Positions 24,214 through 32,771 are shown, counted from the first letter of the stretch. The stretch is 41,329 bases of DNA from an uncultured Campylobacter sp. (GCF_938002845.1 NZ_CALKZP010000008.1:1-41329), one strand, 5' to 3'. Notes: generated by a model not told the origin, from the letters alone. Program-made: numbers and translations.

Positions 24214-26792
24214 CTGCCCTCTCCTTTGGAATTTGAAATTTTCTCGATTTTCACGCTTGCGTAGCGTGAGGTTTTGAAAAATATCTCGCCGCGCAGCTTC
24301 TCGTCAAAATACGGCAGATACGCCCCGCTAAAGCCTGGATCGATCTTTACGCTAGCGACGATTTCGCAGTTTAAATTTACGAGCTCAGTCGCGCCGTTTT
24401 CGCTGTTTTCATCACCGGCGCCGCCGGCTTTATGCGCGTCGCTAACGCGATCCGCTTTTTTTGCACGACCAGCACCGCTTTTATCATTAGCAGCACTCGT
24501 TTTGCCTGCGCCGCTAGTTTTTTTATCGTTGCTCGCGCCGTCTGCTTGGTAAATTTTAACGACATCGCCCGCGCTTACGCCCAGAGCTTCGGCGATGCCA
24601 GGGCTTAGATACAGCGCGCCCGCTTCGCCGAGCCCGCTGCTTGCGCCGCTAAATTTATTGAATTGATGCAGTGGATTTGCCTCATAGATTAAAATTTCAC
24701 CCTCGCCTACTCTAAGCGGCGCGGAAAGCGAAATTTCAAACTCATCCTCGCTTGCGGCGAGCTCCTCGTTTCGCAACTCATATCCGCGGTGATTTGCGCC
24801 GCCGTTGTCGTAGAAATTTTCTAAATCGTCAAATTTAATCGGCTCAAAATCCGCGCCCAAGCTAGGCGTATAGCCGATCGCGTACTCCGCGCAAACCCCA
24901 AGCGCACAGGCGATGTCGTTTAGCTCGTATCCGCCGTAATCAAGCGCCGCATTGCTAGGCACTACGCGCTTGTCGTAGTTCGTAAACGTGCCCTCCTGCT
25001 GCACCAAACTAGGCGCATCCAGATCCGCTTCCAACACGCCGAAACTAATATCGCCCGCTTCATTGTAGCCTAGCGTCTCGCCCGCATTTTCTTGCGCGCT
25101 AAGCTCACAGATGAGCGCGACGCCCAGGCTGTTAGTGCGCGGCGGCACCAATAGCACCTTAAATGGCGTGTAGCGCTGCACCAAGCCCGCTAGACGCGCA
25201 AGCGTGGCACTATTTGGCGTGCGGATAAAATCCTCGCCGATGATAAGCGAAAAATGCTCCTTTTTAGCCAAAATTTCATCTATTTTTTGCTCGTCCAGAC
25301 CCAGCGCGCGGGCAAAATTTGAAATTTTACTTTCCGCAGAATTCTCAAGATTTTGCGAATCTGCGGATTTCTCGTCTAAATTTTCCTTCGCCGCGGCGCG
25401 CGAAATTTCAAATTCCGCCACGAGTTTCGCATCCAGCCACTCAGGCAGATCGCGCCCGAACTTTTGCAAGATCCAAAGCAGGATCTGTGCCTCCAAGCCC
25501 GCAGCGTGCGGCTGATGGATAAAATTTTTGCCAAAACCCTTAATGCCCTCGTCGCAAAACGGATGAAAATAGATCCCGCTTGCCTTATTTAGCTTGCAGG
25601 CGCTGTTTACCGCATAGCCCAGATTTGGCGCGTCGCTACGTAAAAACGTGCCGCAAACTACGATGAAATCGCTGTTTTTAACCGTCTGCGAATCCGCATT
25701 ATAAAATTTCGTGCCGCTAAGCTTAGAAAATTCGCGCAGGAATTTTTGATACGCAAGCGCTTCGTCGTTAATCAGAGCGAGCTTAAATTTTTGCCGCAAA
25801 AGCTCTAAAATCCGCGCTTCTTCGTTGGTAATAAAGCTGTTAAATTTGATATTTTTGATCTCGCCGTCCTCGATGCCGCGCACGATGCGGTTAAAAACCG
25901 CTTCGTTTTTGCTCGCCCGCTCGTTTGAAAAATCCCAGCCGAAGCGCGCTCCTGCATGCAGAACGCTGAAATTTATGTCGCTGCTAACGCGATAAATTTT
26001 CTCCGCAGCATCGCCTATGCCGCGGCGCTTGACCTCGTAATAAAGCAGTTCGCAGTCGCTGCTGTGCGGATTAGAGGCGGGGATTTGGCGCAGCTCCCAG
26101 GCGTTTGAGACGTATTTAAACGCGCTCTCCACCAGAGCCCCCGTCGGGCAGACCGCCGCGCTCTCGCCGTAGTTTACGCAATCATCATTTTCATTTACCC
26201 GCGCGATTAGGCTTTTTTGCAACTTGTTCCACACGGCGTAGGCATCTTTTGGCATCGCGTCCTTTTGCTCCTTACTCGGCGCGTCTCCGCCGCGCGGAAC
26301 GAGCTTAAACGCATCTACGCCCAGGCGGTCTTTCGCGGCGGTGATACAGCGCTCGCAAACGATGCAAAGGCTAGGATCGTAGCTCAAATAACCCCAATCC
26401 TGCACCTCGCGCGCCGTATCGCGGATAGCGTAGCTTTGGGCATTCGTGCGCATTAGATGGGCTAAATTTTGAAGCTCGCACTCGCCGCTTTGATCGCAAA
26501 CCCCGCACGCCATCGGATGGTTGATGCAATAAACCTGCGTGATCGCCTCGCGCTCGGCGTCAATCTCGGGGCTGCGGCTGTAAACGACCATGCCGTCTTT
26601 GGCTTTGGCGTTGCAGCTATAGACGCGCTTGCCGTCCGCTTCGACCATACAAAGCCTGCATGCGAGCGTCGGCGTACCGCCGCTTAGATAACAAAGCGCA
26701 GGGATAAAAACGCCGCAGCGACGCGCGACCTGCAAGATATACTCGCCCTCGTCGCACTCGCAAGCTTTACCGTCGATCGTGATCTTTGCCAT
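24210..26792 (-). CDS. nuoG: NADH-quinone oxidoreductase subunit G
   Basis: The 860-residue iron-sulfur subunit starts with a [2Fe-2S] ferredoxin domain (CGVFIPALCYL, CRLC, CNAKAKDG), the His/Cys-ligated cluster region (HPMACGVCDQSGECELQ), and a [4Fe-4S] pair (CIVCERC and CPTGALV). The molybdopterin-oxidoreductase-like domain, inactive as such, follows. Low-complexity insertions occur around residues 475-500 (Glu/Ser/Asn-rich) and 770-830 (Lys/Gly/Ala/Ser-rich), the second close to the C-terminus. ATG 26792 was chosen since the ferredoxin domain begins there, one base after the upstream stop. In Campylobacter, NuoG receives electrons without NuoE/NuoF, probably from flavodoxin. Confidence 0.95.
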   Translation of the reverse strand: MAKITIDGKACECDEGEYILQVARRCGVFIPALCYLSGGTPTLACRLCMVEADGKRVYSCNAKAKDGMVVYSRSPEIDAEREAITQVYCINHPMACGVCDQSGECELQNLAHLMRTNAQSYAIRDTAREVQDWGYLSYDPSLCIVCERCITAAKDRLGVDAFKLVPRGGDAPSKEQKDAMPKDAYAVWNKLQKSLIARVNENDDCVNYGESAAVCPTGALVESAFKYVSNAWELRQIPASNPHSSDCELLYYEVKRRGIGDAAEKIYRVSSDINFSVLHAGARFGWDFSNERASKNEAVFNRIVRGIEDGEIKNIKFNSFITNEEARILELLRQKFKLALINDEALAYQKFLREFSKLSGTKFYNADSQTVKNSDFIVVCGTFLRSDAPNLGYAVNSACKLNKASGIYFHPFCDEGIKGFGKNFIHQPHAAGLEAQILLWILQKFGRDLPEWLDAKLVAEFEISRAAAKENLDEKSADSQNLENSAESKISNFARALGLDEQKIDEILAKKEHFSLIIGEDFIRTPNSATLARLAGLVQRYTPFKVLLVPPRTNSLGVALICELSAQENAGETLGYNEAGDISFGVLEADLDAPSLVQQEGTFTNYDKRVVPSNAALDYGGYELNDIACALGVCAEYAIGYTPSLGADFEPIKFDDLENFYDNGGANHRGYELRNEELAASEDEFEISLSAPLRVGEGEILIYEANPLHQFNKFSGASSGLGEAGALYLSPGIAEALGVSAGDVVKIYQADGASNDKKTSGAGKTSAANDKSGAGRAKKADRVSDAHKAGGAGDENSENGATELVNLNCEIVASVKIDPGFSGAYLPYFDEKLRGEIFFKTSRYASVKIEKISNSKGEGR

Positions 26793-26793
26793 T

Positions 26794-27501
26794 TTAAACC
26801 TTAGAAATTTCTGCGAGTTCGAAATTATAACCGCCAAAGCCCTGCCCGCCCGAGCCCAAAAGTGCGATCGTGCCCTTTAGCTCCTCATCCAAAATAAATT
26901 CTTTTTCCAAATTTAAATGCGGCGTTTTGATGCGGACGCGATCGCCGTGCTTGATCTTAGCAACCATGCAAAAATACCTTCCGCCGATGAGCCGCTCGTC
27001 CGAATCGTGTTTGAAAACCACGGCGCCGTCGAAATTCTCAGGCTCTTTAAGCGGGCTTAAATTTACCCGCTCTTGTGCGCCCAAGTCCGCTCGCTCGCCG
27101 CGTAAGCTTAAAATTTTAACCCCGAATTTTGCCGCTATGATAGATATAAAAGCTTTGATATTTTCGGCGTCGGGATGGGTTTTAATAAGCGCATCGTCGA
27201 TCAAAATCGCGTCGCAGCCGCTTTGCAAAAACTCCGCGATCTGCTCGATCTCCTCCTCGCCCACGCTGCTTTCGCCGCTTAGATACTCCAGATCCAGATC
27301 CGCAAAATAGGGCTCGTCGCAAAAACTAGCGCAGACTAGCGCCAGCACGAAGCTTTGCGCGCCGATCTCGCATTTTATCAGCTCGCCCGGAAGATGCGGA
27401 TCTTGCAGCGGCGATACGCTTAAAATTTCAGCGCTCTTAAAATCTTCTGCGAGCGCGGGATTTTGCAGGCTAAGCAGCGACGCGAAATTTAAAATTTTCA
27501 T
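26794..27501 (-). CDS. Complex I-associated protein in place of NuoF (Cj1574c-type)
   Basis: The 235-residue protein occupies the nuoF place in the operon, as Cj1574c does in C. jejuni. None of the NuoF features is visible: no glycine-rich NADH/FMN loop and no four-cysteine cluster motif. It is acidic, with two visible halves, a C-terminal part with VRIKTPHLNLEKEF and a final GSGGQGFGGYNFEL stretch. Known biology of Campylobacter complex I is that NADH is not the donor and that this gene pair is needed instead. The exact partner contact is not known. ATG 27501 overlaps the preceding stop (ATGA). Confidence 0.85.
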   Translation of the reverse strand: MKILNFASLLSLQNPALAEDFKSAEILSVSPLQDPHLPGELIKCEIGAQSFVLALVCASFCDEPYFADLDLEYLSGESSVGEEEIEQIAEFLQSGCDAILIDDALIKTHPDAENIKAFISIIAAKFGVKILSLRGERADLGAQERVNLSPLKEPENFDGAVVFKHDSDERLIGGRYFCMVAKIKHGDRVRIKTPHLNLEKEFILDEELKGTIALLGSGGQGFGGYNFELAEISKV

Positions 27502-27728
27502 TCTCTCCCCTTTTTCGCGACTATCATCCAATCGACCTGGTTATATCGGATGGAATTTAATAGCGTGGAATTTAACCCCTCAACTAGATCGGCGCTTTTT
27601 TGAACCGCGCTGAAATCGCCCATCTCAAACATAAAGATCATCGTCTCGCCGCGAGCGGAATTTTTTAAAATTTCGCCCATGCGGTTTAAAAATTTATCGC
27701 CCAGATGCCTCAAATCGTAGCGCTTCAT
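27498..27728 (-). CDS. Complex I-associated protein in place of NuoE (Cj1575c-type)
   Basis: The 76-residue protein starts MKRYDLRHLG and lies in the nuoE place, as Cj1575c does in C. jejuni. It lacks the four cysteines of a NuoE [2Fe-2S] site and in fact has no cysteine. Its ATG overlaps the nuoD stop by four bases, which fixes the start against a longer frame. With the next gene it replaces the NADH-oxidising module of ordinary complex I. Confidence 0.85.
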   Translation of the reverse strand: MKRYDLRHLGDKFLNRMGEILKNSARGETMIFMFEMGDFSAVQKSADLVEGLNSTLLNSIRYNQVDWMIVAKKGRE

Positions 27729-28951
27729 CGATCCACCTCGCCTAAAATGATATTCGTGCTGCCGATGATCGCCGCGGCGTCGGCAAGATACTGTCCGGGC
27801 AGAATTTCTTCGTAGATCGCGCAGTGCCAAAAGCTAGGCGTGCGGATCTTAAGGCGGTACGGGCGACTTTCGCCCATCGAGCGGATATAAAATCCAAGCT
27901 CGCCCTTAGGACTCTCGCTCGCGGCGTAAATTTCGCCTACCGGTGGGCGTAAGCCCTGCGTAACCAGCACGAAATGCTGCATCAGCGAGTAGTTCTGCGT
28001 CATGATCTGCTCTTTGCTAGGATTTACGTAAGCGGGGTCGATCGCTAAAATTTGCGGATCGCTCAGCGGATAGTGCTTCGCACACTGGCGCAAAATTTTA
28101 AGGCTCTCGCGCATCTCCGCCATATAGCACTTATAGCGCGCGTAGCAATCGCCCTCGCTCGCATACGGTACGTCGAAGTCAAGCTCATCGTAGATGAGAT
28201 AGGGCTCTTCTTTTCGAATATCCCAAGCATGCCCGCTAGCGCGGAGCGTCACGCCGCTACAGCCGCAGCTAAGAGCCGCTTCGTGCGAGATCACGCCCAC
28301 CCCTTCGGTTCGCATTAGCCAAATTCTATTCGTATCGAGCATATCTTCAAGCTCTTTAATATCGCTCGGGAATTCGTCGCAAAATTTCAACATCTCCTCT
28401 AACCAGCCGTTAGGCAGATCCAAAAATACGCCGCCGATTTTGATATTATTGTGCGTAAGGCGCGCGCCGCAGTATTTCTCTATCAGATCGAGTATGTATT
28501 CGCGCGAACGAAAGCAGTAGAGAAATACCGTCATCGCGCCGATGTCAAGCGCGTGCGTGCCTAAAAACAGAAGGTGCGAGCTAATGCGATTAAGCTCCAG
28601 TAGGATCGTGCGGATGATCTGCGCGCGGCGCGGCACTTCAATACCGCAGAGCTTCTCAACCGCGGCGCAAAAGCCGTAGTTGTTTGAGCCCGATGCGATG
28701 TAATCGATGCGATCTGTTACGGGGACGAACTCTGCGTAAATCATATTTTCTGCCATCTTTTCGATGCCTCGGTGCATGTAGCCCACGCCGGGGCGGGCTC
28801 GCACGATACGCTCGCCGTCAAGCTCCAGCACGAGCTTTAGCTGGCCGTGCGCGCTTGGATGCTGCGGACCGAAATTTAAGATCATATTCGCGCCCTCACG
28901 CTCGTACTCGATGTTTTCGAAAAAAGGTCTTAGCTTGCTTGGATTTTGCAT
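27725..28951 (-). CDS. nuoD: NADH-quinone oxidoreductase subunit D
   Basis: The 408-residue 49-kDa-type subunit forms the quinone pocket with NuoB. Family blocks are NFGPQHPSAHGQLKLVLELDGE with the quinone-site His residues, GYMHRGIEKMAE, and the C-terminal GSTNIILGEVDR. Length is normal. The ATG at 28951 overlaps the nuoC TAA (TAATG). NuoC and NuoD are separate here, not fused as in E. coli. Confidence 0.97.
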   Translation of the reverse strand: MQNPSKLRPFFENIEYEREGANMILNFGPQHPSAHGQLKLVLELDGERIVRARPGVGYMHRGIEKMAENMIYAEFVPVTDRIDYIASGSNNYGFCAAVEKLCGIEVPRRAQIIRTILLELNRISSHLLFLGTHALDIGAMTVFLYCFRSREYILDLIEKYCGARLTHNNIKIGGVFLDLPNGWLEEMLKFCDEFPSDIKELEDMLDTNRIWLMRTEGVGVISHEAALSCGCSGVTLRASGHAWDIRKEEPYLIYDELDFDVPYASEGDCYARYKCYMAEMRESLKILRQCAKHYPLSDPQILAIDPAYVNPSKEQIMTQNYSLMQHFVLVTQGLRPPVGEIYAASESPKGELGFYIRSMGESRPYRLKIRTPSFWHCAIYEEILPGQYLADAAAIIGSTNIILGEVDR

Positions 28952-29739
28952 TATTTTCTCTTTGTGATGATCTTGTAAATTCCGCGTTTAGCGCGTTTTA
29001 CGAAGCGCACGCCGCCCTCTTCTTGATATTCTTGTAAAATTTTTTCTTGCGGGCGCGGCTCGCCTCTAGCGCCCTCGTGATAGAGCCGCGTAAAGTTAAA
29101 GGTATCCTTTTCATCTACGAATGCGGAATTTCGGTTCTCTTCGCCGATCCGCTCACGCGCGCCGACCCCAAAAATTTTATCCACCTCGTACCACTTGGCA
29201 AACTCGTCTCCTTGTAACGGATAGGACTTTAAAAGCGGGTGTCCGAGCCAATCATCGGGCATTATTAGGCGCGCTAAGTTCGGATGGGCCTCTATCCAAA
29301 CGCCCATCATATCGTATAGCTCGCGCTCCGCCCAGTTCGCGCTTTTGTAGATGCCCGCAGCGCTTTGCAAAAAGCTCTCGTTTGGCACGAAGCACTTTAG
29401 CCGCGCGCGGCGCGCCCTTTTGATATCCAAAAGCTGATAAAAAACCTCGATGCCGCCGCGAGCCTCGGTAAAATCCACGCCGCTTAGCTCGCACAAAATT
29501 TCATATCCCGCGCTCTTAAGCGCACGTAGCGCCGCTAAATTTTGCGCAGGCTCCACGTAGAGTACGAGAGTATTAAATTCCACGTATGAGTTTAAAATTT
29601 GAACGCCTTCAAGCGCGTCCAGATCGTCTTTGAAATCGCTCTCGTTTGCGCTGGATTTAGGCGTTTCCTCGGGAATGAAAAATCTGTCTTTGTAGTAATT
29701 TTTTTTACTCTGATCGCCTTTGGGATTAAATTTTCTCAT
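28951..29739 (-). CDS. nuoC: NADH-quinone oxidoreductase subunit C
   Basis: The 262-residue 30-kDa-type subunit is recognised by ANWAERELYDMMGVWIEAHPNLARLIMPDDWLGHPLLKSYPL. The first 40 or so residues are charged and the last 50 are basic, both outside the conserved core. The ATG at 29739 shares a base with the nuoB TGA (TGATG). A frame extending 35 codons further upstream overlaps nuoB and is not used. Confidence 0.95.
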   Translation of the reverse strand: MRKFNPKGDQSKKNYYKDRFFIPEETPKSSANESDFKDDLDALEGVQILNSYVEFNTLVLYVEPAQNLAALRALKSAGYEILCELSGVDFTEARGGIEVFYQLLDIKRARRARLKCFVPNESFLQSAAGIYKSANWAERELYDMMGVWIEAHPNLARLIMPDDWLGHPLLKSYPLQGDEFAKWYEVDKIFGVGARERIGEENRNSAFVDEKDTFNFTRLYHEGARGEPRPQEKILQEYQEEGGVRFVKRAKRGIYKIITKRK

Positions 29740-30248
29740 CAGATCAGCCTTTTTGCCTTTTGCGCGCGGCGCGGAGTTTGGGTGCGGATCTTTTTTTGCA
29801 GCACCATCATCGCAAACTGCAGCGTCTCGGGGCGCGGCGCGCATCCAGGCAGATAGATATCCACAGGCACTATTCGGTCGCAGCCTTGAACGGTCGCGTA
29901 GGTATTAAACATTCCCCCGGTATTGGCGCAGCTACCCATACTGATAACCCATTTGGGCTCTGGCATCGCGTCGTATAGGCGACGCGTAAACTCGGCGTGC
30001 TTTTTGCTAAGCGTGCCAGCGATTATCATCACCTCCGACTGCTTTACGCTTGCGCGAAATATCGTGCCGAAGCGGTCGAAGTCAAATCTGCCAGCGCCCG
30101 CCGCCATCATCTCGATCGCACAGCACGCAAGCCCGTACGTCATCGCCCATAAAGAGTTGCTCCTGCCCCACGCGATCAGTTTATCGACGGTGGTAAGAAC
30201 TACGGGAAGCCCGTTTTCGCGCGCGTAGTTTATCTTATGCTCTGCCAA
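29739..30248 (-). CDS. nuoB: NADH-quinone oxidoreductase subunit B
   Basis: The 169-residue PSST-type subunit carries cluster N2, the last cluster before the quinone. The cysteines are in YGLACCAIEMMA, SMGSCANTGGMF and LPGCAPRPE. The start is a TTG at 30248 with AAGGAG about seven bases before it, inside the nuoA end (19-base overlap). The last 20 residues are basic. Confidence 0.96.
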   Translation of the reverse strand: MAEHKINYARENGLPVVLTTVDKLIAWGRSNSLWAMTYGLACCAIEMMAAGAGRFDFDRFGTIFRASVKQSEVMIIAGTLSKKHAEFTRRLYDAMPEPKWVISMGSCANTGGMFNTYATVQGCDRIVPVDIYLPGCAPRPETLQFAMMVLQKKIRTQTPRRAQKAKRLI

Positions 30249-30619
30249 TTTAGCGCTCCTTTTTTCCAGGCGTAGATGAAACCGATGCCTAATAATACGA
30301 TGAAAAACGCCATCTCTACAAGCCCAAACACGCCTAAAATTTTAAAATTTACCGCCCACGGAAACATAAAGATAATCTCGACATCAAAAAGTATGAAAAG
30401 CACGGCTATCAAAAAAAAGTGGGAGTTCATTCGGTTGGGCTGTTTGACGGCTTCGGGGCCGCTTTCGTAAATTTCGCCCTTTAGCCGCTCGTCGCGCCTA
30501 TCTGCCAAACGCGAGCCTACCAAAGAGGATAGTTTAACGATGAGCGAAAAGACGCAAAAGGCTAGGATTAGCATTACGAATATTCCGAAATACGGGCTTT
30601 GCAGCGGAATTCTAGACAT
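30230..30619 (-). CDS. nuoA: NADH-quinone oxidoreductase subunit A
   Basis: The 129-residue membrane subunit has three helices (about 10-30, 67-86, 97-115) and the conserved loop YESGPEAVKQPNRMNSHFFLIAVLFILFDVEIIFMFPWA, which lies near the quinone channel. It is the first gene of the 14-gene nuo operon. ATG 30619 has a GAGG ribosome site. The upstream 215 bases hold its promoter and the prophage boundary. Confidence 0.96.
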   Translation of the reverse strand: MSRIPLQSPYFGIFVMLILAFCVFSLIVKLSSLVGSRLADRRDERLKGEIYESGPEAVKQPNRMNSHFFLIAVLFILFDVEIIFMFPWAVNFKILGVFGLVEMAFFIVLLGIGFIYAWKKGALNWQSIR

Positions 30620-30649
30620 TTTTCGCCTCGGTTTTAAAATTTAATGTGG

Positions 30650-30655
30650 ATTGTA
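30650..30655 (-). promoter_or_regulatory. Possible -10 box of the nuo operon
   Basis: TACAAT on the minus strand in GTTACAATCC, about 31 bases before the nuoA ATG. GCTTTA lies at 17 bp. This is the best candidate in the gap, but not a strong match. Confidence 0.4.
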
Positions 30656-30793
30656 ACGAAGTATTGATTTAATAAAGCTTAGCGCGCGCCACTAAATTCG
30701 CTTTTAAAATTAAAATTTATATACCTCGCCCGTGCGATTTAGTGGGGATAAAACGACAGGGTAATTGCAATGGCGCAAAAATCAACTCTGCTC

Positions 30794-30807
30794 GCACCTA
30801 GAGGTGC
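30794..30807. repeat. Inverted repeat near the integrase end
   Basis: GCACC-TAGA-GGTGC at 30794-30807 (plus strand) is a 5-bp stem with a four-base loop; GCACCT/AGGTGC pair as six if the loop is closed to two. No U-tract follows on either strand, so a terminator role for the integrase transcript is unlikely. It may belong to the attachment region. Confidence 0.4.
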
Positions 30808-30812
30808 AAGAA

Positions 30813-30831
30813 TGTGCCAAATTGTGCCAAA
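30813..30831. repeat. Tandem TGTGCCAAA repeats, possible integrase arm sites
   Basis: TGTGCCAAA occurs at 30813-30821 and 30823-30831, a ten-base period, that is, on the same face of the helix, directly beyond the integrase stop codon. Short direct repeats at one helical turn in this place are typical of arm-type binding sites of tyrosine recombinases. No binding data can be inferred. Confidence 0.4.
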
Positions 30832-30834
30832 AAG

Positions 30835-31851
30835 CTATTTTGCAAAAGCTTTTTGCATCTTGGCTATGTTCTCCTCACTCGGTATGTAATGCGTATAAAC
30901 TCGCGTTATCATATCGATATTGCTATGCCCTACGTTTCGCGCGATAAGTGCCAAATCAAGTCCGCTAGCTACACACTGCGAAATAAACGTGTGCCTAGTC
31001 GAGTGCAGGGTTTGCACCTCAAAGCCTAGCCGCTCGCATAGCGCTTTAAATTTCCGCTGCATCGTTCGCACGTCGAGCTTAAAAATCCGCTCGCTCTCCT
31101 CGCCCCTTTTCATCGTAGCGATGAAACTCTTTAGCGGATCGAGCAAGACCGCATATCTGTTTTTTCCATTTTTAGGCGTTTGACTGATTGCGCCTAGCGT
31201 ATGAACGAGGGTTTTGCTTATGCTTATCGCTCGTTCGCCTATGTCTCCCCACGTAAGAGCGAGAATTTCGCCGCAGCGAGCGCCGGAATAAAAGGCGAAA
31301 TATAAGAAAGCTTTTAGCTCTCCCTCCGCCTCTTGTAGCATAGTGGCTACCTCCTGCGGGCTATATGCGCTCTTTGGTTGCACCTTTACGTGCAGGCGCG
31401 GTAAGATGCACGGATTGCGATCTATCACGCCTTTTTGTATCGCTAGCGTAAAAGCGCTTTTAAACGGCGCGAAATACGCTCTTAGCGAATTATCTTTCAG
31501 CCCGCGAGCTCGTAGTTTTTTCGTCGCTATATCAAAATCTAGCGGCGAATAATCCTCGATGTTCTTATCGGGTAGCACCGCGAAAACCGCTTGTTTGTAG
31601 CTTTCATACGCCGCCTCCGTAGAAATCTTTTCTACGCCCTCGATAACTTCGTCCACGAAAGAGCTTAGTTTAAAATTCTTTCGCGGCGCGATTTTTAGCT
31701 CCGCTTGCCTCTTTACGTCGGGCAATATCTCCTCAATCGCCCGCGCCCTGTTTTCGGGGGTGTCGTCCAGCCCTAACGCCCGCCTAAAACGCCTCTTGTC
31801 TATCGTCCAGCTCGCATAGAGCCGTCCGCCTCTTGAATAAATCTTTGCCAT
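30835..31851 (-). CDS. int: Phage tyrosine integrase
   Basis: The 338-residue site-specific recombinase has an arm-binding N-terminus, a core-binding SAM-like domain (about 60-165), and the catalytic domain. The catalytic residues are Arg in SGARCGEI (about 192), His and Arg in LHSTRHTF (about 283-286), His in VGHSNID and the nucleophile Tyr in RVYTHY. It integrates and, with an accessory factor, excises the prophage. The ATG at 31851 is two bases after the stop of the excisionase-like gene. It is the last gene of the prophage's left arm and faces the nuo operon. Confidence 0.95.
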   Translation of the reverse strand: MAKIYSRGGRLYASWTIDKRRFRRALGLDDTPENRARAIEEILPDVKRQAELKIAPRKNFKLSSFVDEVIEGVEKISTEAAYESYKQAVFAVLPDKNIEDYSPLDFDIATKKLRARGLKDNSLRAYFAPFKSAFTLAIQKGVIDRNPCILPRLHVKVQPKSAYSPQEVATMLQEAEGELKAFLYFAFYSGARCGEILALTWGDIGERAISISKTLVHTLGAISQTPKNGKNRYAVLLDPLKSFIATMKRGEESERIFKLDVRTMQRKFKALCERLGFEVQTLHSTRHTFISQCVASGLDLALIARNVGHSNIDMITRVYTHYIPSEENIAKMQKAFAK

Positions 31852-31853
31852 CG

Positions 31854-32192
31854 CTACCCCTTCACCATTTTAAGGAGCGCGTTTTTACTCCATAGAATTT
31901 TACCGCGCTCTGCCTTATCGTTTGCTTTTTTCCAATCTACGCCCTCGCGCAACTTTCCGGAGCGGCGCATATTTTTCATCGCCATAGCATCTTTACCTAT
32001 GAGCTCTCCAGCTCTTTTATCGCCCCCTATCCATTCAGGCATATAGTTTTCGATATGATAATCCCGCATCATTTCACACATTATGGAATAAAACGTGGCG
32101 CGAAATTCCGTGCTTTGCATTACATCGCGCACGGCATCGTTTAGGCTCTTTTCCAATACTTGCGCGTTTAGCGCTACGATCGTTTTTCCCAT
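31854..32192 (-). CDS. Excisionase-like small protein (tentative)
   Basis: The 112-residue protein has a helical N-terminal half with no known motif. Residues about 78-112 (MRRSGKLREGVDWKKAN ... GKILWSKNALLKMV) look like the wing part of the HTH domain of phage excisionase/MerR-like proteins (GxL..GxxW....G.I.......L). The place directly before int supports a directionality factor. This is inference by eye; no family is recognised with certainty. It precedes int by two bases. Confidence 0.55.
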   Translation of the reverse strand: MGKTIVALNAQVLEKSLNDAVRDVMQSTEFRATFYSIMCEMMRDYHIENYMPEWIGGDKRAGELIGKDAMAMKNMRRSGKLREGVDWKKANDKAERGKILWSKNALLKMVKG

Positions 32193-32195
32193 TTC

Positions 32196-32714
32196 TCATC
32201 CCATCTTTTTTTGTATCTCTATTATTGTTTGCGCCTCAGCTCCTGCTATGATTTCGTCCGCAGTCTGTTCCGTTTCAGAGTCAAAAAACTCAAAAGTCTT
32301 ATAGAATATCTTTACATCTCCCCTTCGCATAGGCGGGATATAGGACTCAAAAAATGCGGCGAATTCTTTCCCTACTATCTCTTTCCAAACGCGTCCGTGA
32401 GACTTGACGATTTTAAAAGCTTTCCACGAGTAAAACTCGAAATCCCCATCTGCGTCGATGTTTTGCATACTGGATGTTATTATGGATAGATTGTCGAATG
32501 CGTTACTTCCTCGTCTGCTTCTTTGACCGGTAGCCGTGGTAAGCGTAAATGCAAATCGCGCGATTTTTTCGTCCGGATCGCGCACATATATTATTAGTGT
32601 GTCGCGCCCTCTAAAATCAGCGTATAAATAGGCGCTAAAGCACGTGAGCTTGCGATAATATCCACTTCGTAATATCCAGTCTCTTTGTGCAAAATACGCT
32701 TCTAGTGAATTCAT
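32196..32714 (-). CDS. Phage hypothetical protein
   Basis: The 172-residue soluble protein has no recognised family. It is rich in aromatic and charged residues with a beta-type pattern (DTLIIYVRDPDEKIARFAFTL) and a C-terminal acidic helix (SETEQTADEIIAGAEAQTIIEIQKKM). ATG 32714 was chosen because AAAAGG lies seven to eight bases before it. An upstream GTG at 32753 lies inside the preceding hairpin. Confidence 0.7.
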   Translation of the reverse strand: MNSLEAYFAQRDWILRSGYYRKLTCFSAYLYADFRGRDTLIIYVRDPDEKIARFAFTLTTATGQRSRRGSNAFDNLSIITSSMQNIDADGDFEFYSWKAFKIVKSHGRVWKEIVGKEFAAFFESYIPPMRRGDVKIFYKTFEFFDSETEQTADEIIAGAEAQTIIEIQKKMG

Positions 32715-32753
32715 TCTTAAGCCTTTTATGTTAAAATATCTCTGCCTCTTCAC

Positions 32754-32771
32754 AAGCCCCGCAAGGGGCTT
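32754..32771. terminator. GC hairpin with GCAA loop between phage genes
   Basis: AAGCCCC-GCAA-GGGGCTT is a perfect 7-bp stem. On the plus strand it is followed by TTAATCTTTATCTTTT, on the minus strand by GTGAAGAGG, so it looks like an intrinsic terminator for plus-strand transcripts or an RNA-processing/stability hairpin in the minus-strand operon. It starts at the stop codon of the preceding gene. Confidence 0.5.

Noticed and set aside
24377..24565. Lys/Ala-rich frame in the nuoG C-terminus
   Set aside because: Low-complexity shadow of the nuoG insertion, without its own start signals.
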